From assembly GCA_016617785.1 (NCBI GenBank), contig JADILM010000001.1:1550001-1614000 (forward strand): a stretch of DNA of 64,000 bases, given 5' to 3'. Below the pieces are notes generated by a model. The model did not search any database. It saw nothing but the letters and a program-made list of their open reading frames with translations, and was not told the DNA's origin. A program made the position numbers and the translations under genes. Shown here in pieces: positions 13,105-28,070 of the stretch (positions within the stretch are counted from its first letter, which is position 1; every line of letters starts with the position of its first letter). Origin of the DNA: Sporobolomyces roseus (lineage: Eukaryota; Basidiomycota; Microbotryomycetes; Sporidiobolales; Sporidiobolaceae).

Positions 13105-14581
13105 CTAGAGGATAACGCAAGAACAGCAACCAGCTTGAGATGACTCTTCTTGTTGGAACTGATGCGGTTGAGATGAAGGAGCTCCTCCTCCTCCAGGTCT
13201 GCCTGCTGCTTGATCCTGTGAGCGATGCAGCAAAGGCAGTCAGAAGTCTGTCCATGACTGTCAACAGCAAGACGGCTCACCTTGTTGTATCTACGAATCT
13301 CCCGCACGAGTTCTTGGAAAGCCTCATCGACATTCCGTCTCGCTTTCGCTGAAGTTTCAATGAAGCGGCATCCAAACTGTTGCGCCAATCGTTGACCCTC
13401 TGTTCGTACAACACAAAAGGTTCAGTAGACAGTCAAGGAGCTGAGCGACTGAACCATGTAGACGAACCCTCTGTTTCGATCTGTCGCTCATTCTCCAGGT
13501 CTGATTTGTTCGCTACCACAATCACCGGGAAGAAGTCCTTATCCTTGACGCCTGCATTGTCACTCTTCAGTGAGTAAGCGTGATCAACGACTGAAAAGCA
13601 GAAGTAAATCCTTACGAAGAATCTGTTGATGGAAAGTTGTGATTTCGTCGAAAGAATTTCTTGAAGTGATCGAGTAAACAAGCAAGAATCCCTCTCCAGT
13701 TCTCATATATTGCTCACGCATCGCTCTGTGAGATTGGTATCCCTTTCGATCAGATAACGCGTTCACATCGAATCGAGCAGAGTTTGGAAACTCACGAATA
13801 TTCCTCTTGCCCTGCGGTATCCAATACATCTAACAGCGCAACTTCTTCATCGATCATACATTGTTTTCGGTATGAATCTCTGCAAAACGAGTGTGAAAAG
13901 CGATTAGTCCGAGGGTCGTGGGAAAGAGGGTTTCTTCGTTTTTCGATGAGTTGCTGCGCTTACTCCTGTTTTCGGATCAAGCAAGCATGCGACAAGGTCA
14001 GCAAAGGTGATCGAGGAGATTGGAATGGTACTTGTCTGTTAGGTCCCACTAAACTCGCTCGTTCCTCTCCCTGCAAAGTTTAATACCTCTCGCTTTCTCC
14101 CCACTCAAATCTCCGATTCACAGCCCATTCTCACTCGCGCTCGGGTAGCTTGAGCATAGTGTGAGACGCTACTATCCGCTTGAGGAGGCTATCGCGTTGT
14201 TTAGTCGATGAAAAAGAGGGGAGAAACTAACAATAGTTGGATCGTATCTAAACACAAAACAAGAGATCAGTTTCGAGTTCTTTTGGGAGTACTAGACATG
14301 AGAGAGAGAGAGAGAGAAGAGTATGAGATAACGTACTCGTCAACGAAATGGGATTGAATGAATTGAATCGTGAGAGCACTCTTTCCCACTCCACCGCCTC
14401 CAACTACCACCAACTTGTATTCTCTCAGGAATTGTGCCTAGTCACAGCGACGCATCAGTATTGTACTCGAGCTGCTACACCGTGGGAGTGGAGTGAAGGG
14501 GGGAACAAGGGTGACGAGAATGGGAGATGGGGGGGAGGGAGGAGGCTTGAGAATCACTTAGGGAGTACTCACCTTTGACAT
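13105..14581 (-). CDS. RAS1: Ras small GTPase
   Basis: Membrane-anchored GTP switch controlling cAMP and morphogenesis pathways (known of the family). Nine exons: 14573-14581, 14337-14437, 14232-14247, 13965-13966, 13796-13879, 13616-13725, 13468-13551, 13281-13399 and 13105-13215. Total 636 nt, 211 aa. Motifs: P-loop GGGGVGKS, effector loop [32 protein letters not shown], and a hypervariable tail ending CCSCVIL, a CAAX box with upstream cysteines for palmitoylation. The odd part is exon 4: only the 2-nt GA at 13965-13966, flanked by AACAG and GTAAGC, restores frame and the invariant Glu of PTIED. Catalytic Gln of DTAGQ is present. Confidence 0.95.
14297..14318. repeat. (GA)n microsatellite in a RAS1 intron
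   Basis: About ten GA units inside the second intron of RAS1, close to the donor of that intron on the minus strand. Length polymorphism here would not alter the protein. Confidence 0.8.
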
Positions 14582-15690
14582 GACCACGGCTTTGAAATGG
14601 TATCAACTGATTTCTACTAGGCTAGAGTCGAGAGGAAAGAGTACAACAGAGCAAAGAGGGACCCAGCTAGGAAGGGGAGATTGGAGAGAAGAAGGGAACT
14701 CGTTTCGCTTCCGGCACTACTTTCGAGAGTCTGAACACGATTCAATTCGCTGCTTCTCTTCCTTCCTCTCACTCGATTTCGCGTCTCACACTCTGCTCTT
14801 CGCCGCCGTCAACTTCACCTCCTTCATCTCGATTGCTCGCTCGGTGTTCATTGTCCATTTCGGTGATCTCGCCGCTTCCGATCTTGCTTTGGAGTACTCT
14901 CGCATACCCTTCAGTGGACCTCACGATAAGGCTGTCGCATCGTCAAGAACATTGAACGGATTTTCGAACGGTACGTTGAAATCGACCTTTTTTTTAAACT
15001 TGCTTACTCGCTTTGACCAGTCCTCGACGCTTCAGTATCCGCTACCTGATCGCCCAGTTCCTCGAGATACGTGAAGACGACGGCGGTAGTGGCGGCTGAG
15101 CATCGAAGGCCGGGAGCACTCGTCGATTAACTTTTTTTGGTTTCCTCGCCCTCGACAGTTCTTCCCACCAACATCGGCTAGTCTTCCGCCTTTGAGATCA
15201 TCTAGAGATGGTGAGCAGGTACCCGTAATGGGCCAACGCCTACGATCAGAACCAGGAGACGGCAACGTCGAGAGGATCCAGGTTATCTTCAAAACTTGCG
15301 ATCGACTTTCGAAGTCTACGGCCTTGGAGCTTTGCGTCCTTTCACTCTCACCGAGCCCCAGTGGGCACCGTGAGCTACTGAGGATGCTTTCGAACATTCA
15401 AGGTTTGTCGTCGAGGATCAATTGAACGAAGCCGACCCTCGTTTTTGCGAGACTTCTTTGTCGGAAGATCGACAGCGATTTATCTGACATTATCGACTTG
15501 AACATGGTGAGCGTTAAGAATGAATTTGTAACAGCTGCGTTTGACGTTGAAATGAACGTTGAGAAATTGAGAAAGAAAGTTGGTGAGCGTCATGAACTTT
15601 GCGAAGAGTTGCAAATGAAATGCAGGCGCTTCTTCTTCCATCTTCCATCTTCACTTCTAAACACTCGCTCGCCCCAACTAAACAAATACA
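14582..15690. other. Long divergent interval with coding-like fragments
   Basis: 1.1 kb between the divergent RAS1 and coiled-coil genes. Several plus-strand stretches look like coding sequence: 14760-14965, a segment after a TTTGACCAG acceptor at ~15020 reading RRFSIRYLIAQFLEIREDDG, and 15390-15480 reading FVVEDQLNEADPRFCETS. Their frames could not be joined by convincing splice sites. This may be a small multi-exon gene, a decayed gene, or promoter and 5' UTR sequence. Confidence 0.3.
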
Positions 15691-16737
15691 ATGGTGACTC
15701 CTCACCGCGCTGAAACTCTTTCTCAATACTCTGCTCAACCAGGAGCTGTTCAACAAGTCGAAGCTCCTTCAACTTTGCCTCACACTCAACCTGCATCAGA
15801 GGTGCCTGCCGCTGCACCCGCTCACGTTGAACCTACACATGTACCTGCTCAACAAGCCCCAGCTGCTGCAGCCACCGAGGCTCACCCTGTTAGTCTCATT
15901 TTTCCATCTCTTGTTTTGATCGACTTTGATCTAAAGTGGCTAACCTCGATCGACTCGTTCAATAGACTCCCGCCGCTGCTCCAACTGAGCACAAGCTCGA
16001 TGAGAAGGAAGTGAAAGCTCAGGAGAAGGAACACGAGCAGTTAGTCGAATCTTTCGAATCTCTCTCTCAAGTTGATCGATCGATTCACGTGATCTTCAAG
16101 CTAACTCCTCTTTCCCTTTGTCATTCGATAGACTACAAAAGAAGTTGCAAAAGGAGGAGAAGAAGGATAACAAAGCTGTTGAAGCCGCTTTGAAGACTTC
16201 GAACGCTCAAGCCAAGAAGGAAGAGAAAGCTATCAAAGTGCGTTCGATTGGCACTTTCCATCACTCTGTTGTCGAGTACTGATTGTGGAGGGTCGAACGA
16301 CTCACAGGCTGAAGCGAAAGCTCGAAAGGCTGTCGACAAGTACACCAATAAAGAAGCGAAAGCTGCTCGCAAGCTCGTCAAGGCGCAAGAAAATCACGAC
16401 AAGAGTGTCGCCGCTCTCAACAAGCACAAGAACGATCTCGCTGTGCGTTGACTTCTCACTTTCGAAGGGTTTTCCATCCGTTTTTTTTTTACTGACTTTC
16501 CTCTTCTTACTTTCCTCTCTTTTCCAGCTTCGTGAGCAAGAACGTCAACGACTTGTCGCTGAGCGAAACCCCAAGCTTGCCGCTCTTCAAGAGCAACAGG
16601 CTATGAAGAAGGAACACGACGTGAGTCCCTAAATTTGACTACCTTTCAGTTTACTATTGATTGACCTCGCTCCCTCGTTCTCTCAGGTTGCCCGCCAGAA
16701 CACTCTCAAGGCTCATACTCCCGCAACTCACGCTTAA
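15691..16737 (+). CDS. Lysine/alanine-rich coiled-coil protein
   Basis: Six exons (15691-15888, 15966-16039, 16132-16237, 16308-16442, 16528-16620, 16687-16737) close in frame to 218 aa. Residues 1-75 are Pro/Ala/His/Gln-rich and probably disordered. From about residue 80 to 200 the sequence is a Lys/Glu/Ala heptad-like helix (KEEKKDNKAVEAAL, KARKAVDKYTNKEAKAARKL). It ends KAHTPATHA. No signal peptide, membrane span or catalytic motif is visible. I do not recognise a named family; small abundant lysine-rich proteins of this look occur across basidiomycetes and may bind nucleic acid or membranes, but this is inference only. Confidence 0.85.
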
Positions 16738-17483
16738 AGCTCTCATAATCGTGACTGCTGCGACTGATTTGGTTCTCATCTATTATTTTACTCTTTACTT
16801 GCCCTAATTCTCGATTACCATCTGGCTCTTGATATTCCCAACCCTACTCTACTAGCCCCTTCATCACCTCTCTAATTACTACATAGTCATCAAATGCAAT
16901 CCACTAATCTTCATTTCTAGTAACTTGGCTGACCGTGATGAAGAGAAGCGAGTTTGCGAAACGACGAAACCTACGAAGCGACACGGCAGGAATACGTTTC
17001 GCTCGGTAGAAGCGAATGATCAACGTCGAGAGTCGAACATTAGACGTACTCAATTGGGCGACGCAGAACTTGAGACGAGTTGGGATTTGGGAATGCGAAA
17101 GTTTTGCTTTCGAGCTTTCAATTTCTTCGTTTTCAACACACAGCGCAACACAAAACTTGCTCTCGACGACTCAATAACTCCCTCCTCTCGCTCTACAGCT
17201 GGATTGCGCAGAAAACGTCACGAACCGTTGCGTCTCCCGGCAAATATGCACGCGCCTATGCACCTGAATTTCCAAAGTCCTTCTCCCGCTCCCTTCTCCT
17301 CATTCACGAACGCTTTCTAGGCGTACGTAGGACCGATTGATTCGGTCTTACTCACCTGTTCACTTCCTTCAGCCGAAACCTCGAACGCCGGCGGACTGAC
17401 AGCTCTCTTCAAACGACAAGGGCTACCTTTCTTCGGTTCCTCTAGTTCTGTTCGACCTCAAGAGTAGCTCACAGTGATCTCAG
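16738..17483. other. Intergenic, upstream of the ferric-reductase-like gene
   Basis: About 745 nt. Open frames at 16925-17340 lack family similarity I recognise and are not joined by splice sites to the next gene. The last 150 nt could include a 5' UTR intron (GTAGGACC at ~17326 to CTCAG at ~17483). It should hold the promoter of the oxidoreductase. Confidence 0.35.
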
Positions 17484-20113
17484 ATGGCTCATGGTATGAT
17501 GGGTGGCTGGTCCAACCACGCGTTTTCTCAAGAAGGGTTCGAAAGATTGAGGCGATCGGTTCAAACGGTCAATCTCGTCGATATCAGAGAACAGAGTCAG
17601 TTAGTTGCTAGAGCAGGAGGATCAACAGGTGGACACGCGAGTGCCGCGATGGAGGAGATGGCGTTCTGTGAGTCGAGAAGATTACTAAATTCATTTCTCT
17701 CGCGATTTACCTTTTCTTCTTCGCTCACAGGGAACGACGTCTCTGCGAAGAACCTCAATCTCCTCGTCGGCTGTTTCCTACTCCTCTGTTTCCTCGCCTC
17801 ACTACCTCGCTGGATCGACTTCTTCGCCGCACGTGGTAGAGGGTCAGGCTGGAGGTTGTCAAAAGTCGCGAGATCGTCGACAACGCACCCTTCGGATCGT
17901 CTCGACGCGAAGGAGTACTCTGAGAAGGGAGTTGATATCAAGATTGAGGTCGAGGAGAGCTGCAAGGCGAGGCTACCGAGAGTTGTGCCGACGGGAGCTT
18001 TCACTTCGAGGCGAGTTCTCTCCTTGCATCCGGATTCGTCACCACCACGCTCACGACCTGTGAATCCACAGACTTCGAACCTTCCAATCAACATATCTCA
18101 TCCGTCCATTGGCTCTCCCCTTCTCTCTCCTCTCTCATCTTTCCCTCGCCAAAATCCTCGTCTGCCTCCTCTATCAAGCCATCGTCGTCTTCTGCCTCTT
18201 CTACCACTGCACGGATCATAAGACGAACTGGAGGAGATCTGGCTATATCGCTGTCGCGCAACTCCCAGCCGTCTTCCTCGCTGCTTTAAAAAATGGAGTC
18301 GGATTCCTCCTAGGTTCTTCTTACGAAAAAGTGAGCCTCATTCTCTGGTCGAATCCCTCCGAGCAGCACTGACTCAGCCGCAACCGACAGTTCAATTACC
18401 TCCATCGAGTCGCCGGTCGACTCGTCATGCTCGCCTCGCTTCTTCACGCTCTACTTTTCCTTCGCAAAACTGGTTGGGAAGTGAACTGGCAATCTGATAC
18501 CCACGTGACCGGTATCGTCGCAGTACTAGCTCTGTAAGCTATCAGCGCGGCTCCAGTAAGGTCTGGTCGGGCCGACTTGAGCTGATAGACTTGTCTCTTG
18601 CAGGTCGATGATCTTCATCTCTTCTCTCAAGTCCATTCGAGACGCTTTCTACCAATTCTTCCTCGGTACGCTCAATTCCTCAGTATCAGCCTCGAAGTAC
18701 CTCGAGCTGATGGAGCAACGACTCGAGGGTACAGTCTCGCACATTCTCGGTTTTCTCACTTTCCTCATCGCCGTTCAGCTCCACGTTCCCTCGACCGCTC
18801 GACCTTACACAGTCGCATGTCTCGTCATATATCTTCTCGATGTAAGCTCTTCCCCGTCACTCGATTTCTTCGAGAGAAAGCTAAAGCTCGACGTGATAGC
18901 TTTTCGTGCGAATGATCAAAACTCGAATCACGACTGTTTCCCTCGCCCCTCTTTCATCCGAGACGACCATGATCCAGTCAAATTCTCTCAACGATGGCTG
19001 GAGAGCGGGGCAGCACGTCTTCGTTCGAGTCTGGACTTGGAGAAGATGGTTCGAATCGCATCCGTTCTCGATTGCTGTCGCTTCTTCAGCTCAGTCTCCT
19101 CTCGAGTCAGTCAGAGCACACTTCTTTTGATATTCGATTGGCTGACACATCACCTGACGACAGCACGAATTCGCACAAGTTGACCTTGTTGGCGAAATCT
19201 TGCGGAGGTTTTACTCGTTCTCTATACGATCAATCTACTTCTAGCTTAGCTCCCCTCTACTGCACCGTCGAAGGTACATTCACTTCTCAAAATAATTCTG
19301 ACCATAGCTGATCAGTCTCGTCGACCGAACGCAGGACCTTACGGACACCCTCTTTCCCTCAATTTCGCTTCGTATCAATCTGTTCTTCTCTTCGCTGGTG
19401 GATCCGGTATTACCTTCTGTGCCAGTATCATTGAGGAGCTCATCGGAAAGGCTGCGAGAGGTGACTCGATGAATCGAGATATCACGCTAGTTTGGTGAGT
19501 CCTCTCTCTTGCTCAAACAGAGACATCAATTGTTTAGTTGACTCATACGGACCCTTCGTACAGGTCGATGAGAGACCTCGAGAGTCTGGAATGGTACAGG
19601 TCGCTACTTACTTCGCTGCTCCGAGTTGTCGAGCTCGAAACCTCACTTTCCGTTTCAATCTATCTCCATGGTCAGTCTTCCGCCTGCTTCCTCCTTCTTG
19701 AGCCTTCTGACCCGTCGCCACACTTTTCCAGTCACGTCAACTGCGAATCTCCCCTCGATCTCTCCAATTCCCTGTTCCCTCCTCTCGTCTACCCGCCCAA
19801 ATCCATCTTCCTATCTCTCCCGCTCGATCTCAACAATCCTACACTCACTCACTACGCAAGATGCGTCGAATCCGAGAGGGTTTGCTTTGCCGAATGGAGG
19901 AGGAATGGGAGTCGGAGTGTGCGGACCAAGTGGCTTGGGAAACCGAGTAAGGGAAGCGATTAGTAGAGTCGAGAAAGAAAGGGCTTTCAAAGTGTGAGCT
20001 ATAATCTCGCTCTTCGAAGCTCATTGGCAGCTGGTCAGGTTCGCACTCACTGACGACTCGCTTGGAACGACAGAGGAGGAATCGTGCTGCACGAGGAAAC
20101 TTTTGGATGGTAA
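17484..20113 (+). CDS. Ferric-reductase-like transmembrane flavo-oxidoreductase
   Basis: FRE/NOX superfamily: passes electrons from NADPH via FAD and two haems across a membrane, typically to reduce Fe3+ or Cu2+ for uptake (known of the family). Eleven exons close to 671 aa (17484-17667, 17731-18037, 18072-18330, 18391-18533, 18604-18841, 18900-19105, 19164-19273, 19335-19494, 19564-19670, 19732-19993, 20074-20113). Visible: TM helices, the haem-helix segment NYLHRVAGRLVMLASLLHAL, FAD motif HPFSIA, NADPH motifs EGPYGH and LLFAGGSGITF, and a C-terminal GPSGLGN. Closure requires a 34-nt intron at 18038-18071. The physiological metal cannot be read from sequence. Confidence 0.88.
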
Positions 20114-20395
20114 AGGAAAAGCGGGTCACCTCGTTGACCGAGGTCGACTCTTAGGAAGGAATAGATCACGTCAATACGCACATAGTCCCTCGTTTGTTCA
20201 AGCTACAGGAACAGCACTTCGTTTCTTTTTTTCAGTTTCTTAGTTTGTCGGATGTTCGGGGTCACGATCTGCCAATTTAGCCTTCTAGTCCTTGGCTACT
20301 TACGCTCTCACCTAAACGAGAGGACCCTGAGAGAGCACGAGAAGTTGAAGCGATTGTGTTACATTTACAAGTTTTACTGATGAACGAGGAGAAGA
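20114..20395. other. Convergent 3' region, oxidoreductase / prefoldin
   Basis: About 280 nt between the two stop codons, presumably shared 3' UTR and polyadenylation sequence. A TTTCTTTTTTTCAG stretch lies at about 20220-20236. No gene is seen here. Confidence 0.4.
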
Positions 20396-21064
20396 TCATG
20401 CTGTTACTGCTGCTGGCGGTGCCGCGCCTTGCTGTTGCTGCTGTATTTGGGTTTGGATGTGTACGACCTGTTCGCGGCAGTCGAGAGGAGGATCAGAATT
20501 GCTTCAAAGCGGGAACGAGAGAAAGCGATTTTACCTCTAGTTTCTTCGCCTCGAGCTTTCCTTCCAGTGATTTCAGGTTCGTTTCTGTTCTCTTGCTGTC
20601 AGCATCGAGGCAAGGGTGTCAGTTTCGAGCCTCAGATGACGGCAGAGTAAGAGGGAGAACGAACATTTCACCATCAATCCATTCTAATCGTTTCTCAACA
20701 TTATGTTTCGCTTCCTCTTGATCTTGCTTCATCAGAATCGGTCCGATCAGCTTGTACACTTGGTTCTGAGGAGTCAAAGTCGAGAATTCCTGTGCGAAAG
20801 TCAAGCAAGTTGAGAGAGATTCTGAGAAAGCAGAGAGAACGAGGCGGCTCACCTTCTTGACGCCCTCATTCTCAGTCTTCTGTGCATCTAGTCGCTGTCT
20901 GTTCTCCACCGCCTTTGAGTAGTCTAGAGGGAGAGGGGGAGGGAGAGGATTAGTGTCGGAATTGAGTCGAGGTGGAGTGATGAATGAATGAGCAGAAGGT
21001 ACTCACCGCCTTGTAGCTTTGTGTATTCTCCTGTAGCAGTCTGTAGCTTGAGATTGAGTTCCAT
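20396..21064 (-). CDS. YKE2: Prefoldin subunit 6 (beta type)
   Basis: Subunit of the hexameric prefoldin co-chaperone that hands nascent actin and tubulin to the CCT chaperonin in the cytosol (known of the family). Five exons (21007-21064, 20853-20923, 20665-20789, 20535-20595, 20396-20467) close in frame to 128 aa, the usual length. The beta-prefoldin pattern is plain: N-terminal helix, EFSTLTPQNQVYKLIGPILM hairpin, then EAKHNVEKRLEWIDGE and a C-terminal helix with GKLEAKKLE. The last exon is a Q-rich tail (QIQQQQQGAAPPAAVTA), an addition to the core fold. Divergent from the F-box-like gene over ~110 nt, so the two probably share a promoter. Confidence 0.93.
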
Positions 21065-21173
21065 AGTGAGCTGTAGATGCGAAATAGACGAGTCGAATTC
21101 GTTTCATCTCCTTCCCCTTCTCCTATCACTCTGATACCTTCCTAGCTTCGTTTGACTCATTAGAATAGTACAA
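21065..21173. promoter_or_regulatory. Short bidirectional promoter YKE2 / F-box-like gene
   Basis: Only about 109 nt separate the divergent start codons. C/T-rich on the plus strand (CTCCTTCCCCTTCTCC at ~21109-21124). No specific factor site is recognised. Confidence 0.45.
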
Positions 21174-22658
21174 ATGACCTCTACAATCGATATCGTACGC
21201 CGCTTGTTTGCTCCCACTCGCTCTCCTTCTTCGTTGACCTCACTTTCTCCTCTTTAGGTCGATCGATTCTCTTCCCTTCCCAATGAACTCCTCAACCTCA
21301 TCTTCGACCATACCTACATCATTAATGCTCCCTCTGCACCTATATCAAAACGCTTCCTTCCTTTCCACCGAATTCACCTCTACCGCTCGATTCACCTCTC
21401 CTCCCCTCAGCAACTCAGACGCCTTTCGAAGACAGTCAAGGCCAAGAAACCTTTAGGTCCTTGAGTCCGATCCCTCACTCTTCCGCCTGGTCTCCAACGT
21501 AGCACCAAAGTCGTTGCCGAATCGTCAAAACTTCTCAAGAAGTTGCTTCCCCTCCTTCCGAACCTCGAGCACCTCGATGCAAAGGACGTCTACTACATAG
21601 TCGATGTCATCGAATCCATAGGTCGCTCGAGCTCTCTCAGTCGCAGTGTCACGAATTTTGTATTTGGCGCTCCCGAGGTTCCGCACGGCGAATTCATGGA
21701 GACAGAGGATCTCTACAAGGTCATCCAGAATCTAGAGTCCCTCGAGAACCTGACCCTGTACTACTGGGGGATCTACGACTCAGGTATTCTCGACGCTCGA
21801 GACGATACCGTTTTCCCTCGCATCAAAACTCTCCAAATCCACGGCGAAGGAGCAGAGGATTTCAGCATCAGCGAGATTATTCAGATGTTCCCTCTCCTTC
21901 TGGACCTCACTCTCCACAGTACATACATCGACCTCTCCCGTTGGTCCTACGCCCTCAGCCTCCTACCTCGAACCCTCGAATCTCTCACCTTACTCGTTGA
22001 ACATTACGGCTGGTCGCCCGCTGATCATGACCTTCTCCCGTTCATATCTCTCAAACGCATCCACCTCGACCAAGCGTGCTTCTCTCCTACGATCTCTCAC
22101 ATATTCAAACAGCTGCCGCTCGTCGAGAAGATCCACCTCGGAGACGGTCCACTCGACATAGAAGCTTTCCTCTGCCTCGTCATTGGTCCCTCCCGTCTCG
22201 TTCACCTTCGACATCTCATCCTCGACCTTGACTGTGGCTCGTTCGGTCCATGCATCACGATCAGAGGTACTGAGGTTGTACTCGAGGAGAATGATGATGG
22301 CGAAACGTGTTGGGATCTACCTGAGCAGTTCCTCGACGGCGTTCTCGACCGACTCTCGATGACACGGTTGATCGAAGTAGCGAGATCGTCAGGTATCCGA
22401 GTCGAAGGAACGATTCTCAAAGCTCTCAAGGTCCTCAAACTCCACTGCATCGACTCGAACAACCGAGCCGTCCTCGCCTACTCTGGACCTACCGATTTCC
22501 GTCGATTGCACAAGATCAGAATGGAGGCCCTTCGTTACGACTATCGATTCCCCGAACTCGACTTTGATTCCCTCGAACGAGACAAACTTGAAATAGTCGA
22601 AACGAAACTAGAGGAATCGAAATGGAGTGTATTCGGATTCAAGGAGAAGGAGAAGTAG
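21174..22658 (+). pseudogene. F-box/LRR-like protein with in-frame TGA
   Basis: Exon 1 (21174-21194, MTSTIDI) is spliced by GTACGC...TTTAG to exon 2 at 21258. Exon 2 starts with an F-box-like helix (RFSSLPNELLNLIFDHTY), the motif that docks substrate receptors on Skp1 in SCF ubiquitin ligases, then a leucine-rich region with LPNLEHLDAKD, VFPRIKTLQIHGEG and LPRTLESLTLL. The frame stays open to 22658 except for a TGA at 21462-21464, where a sense codon is expected between KPLGP and VRSLTLPPGL, a typical F-box protein junction. No intron removes the stop in frame. It is a recent nonsense allele, a sequencing error, or a readthrough gene; translation could also restart at a downstream codon. Confidence 0.7.
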
Positions 22659-23072
22659 TCGAATATGAGGCAGGCGAACAATTTGGGGCACAGGAGCGAG
22701 AATGGGAACGGGAGTAGAAAGGAATGGAATGATACGCCTCGAAACGGGACTACAACGAGTTCTTCTTCTTCTCGCAAGTTGAGCCTGAAGCGCACGTCTC
22801 TTGACTCTTGACTCTCTTCTGCTCAGCTATGCTTCTTTGCGCGTCCACAAGTCTACGTGCAATCACTCCCGAGAGACTGCTTCGGTAATCTTGGTTGACT
22901 CTGTTCGCATCGCAACTCGAGGAATCGACCGAAAAGAGACCAAAGAGGCCGCAGGTACGACTCAAGAGAGAGACGTGCAAGACTACACGAGCCGATGTGA
23001 GATAGGATCACCAAGATGCGAGAAATTACAACAGCTTAAAATACTAAAATCAATCGATATCCTTGCCCTTTT
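22659..23072. other. Convergent intergenic region
   Basis: About 410 nt between the F-box-like gene and the PRP16 stop. No exon or RNA gene supported; AT-richer just before the PRP16 end (23027-23060), consistent with polyadenylation signals. Confidence 0.4.
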
Positions 23073-27945
<4,873 letters not shown>

Positions 27946-28070
27946 GTTGAATGTTGGATGAGACTTGGAGAAGAGATGAGAGGAAAGAGAGAAACAGAGA
28001 GTCGCGAGTCTAATGGGTTGACTCCATTCCAATCACATCACCTTGACAACGACAAGTAGATTCAAGTAGC
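27946..28070. promoter_or_regulatory. Bidirectional promoter PRP16 / GCD2
   Basis: 125 nt separate the divergent starts of a splicing helicase and a translation initiation factor subunit, a common arrangement for co-expressed growth genes. No named site recognised. Confidence 0.4.

Noticed and set aside
17597..18094. 165-residue open frame on the minus strand
   Set aside because: It is antisense to the ferric-reductase-like exon and has no splice or family support; long antisense frames are common here because of the base composition.
21457..21502. 46-nt GTCCTT...CGTAG segment as an intron removing the TGA
   Set aside because: Its donor is poor and its removal shifts the reading frame.
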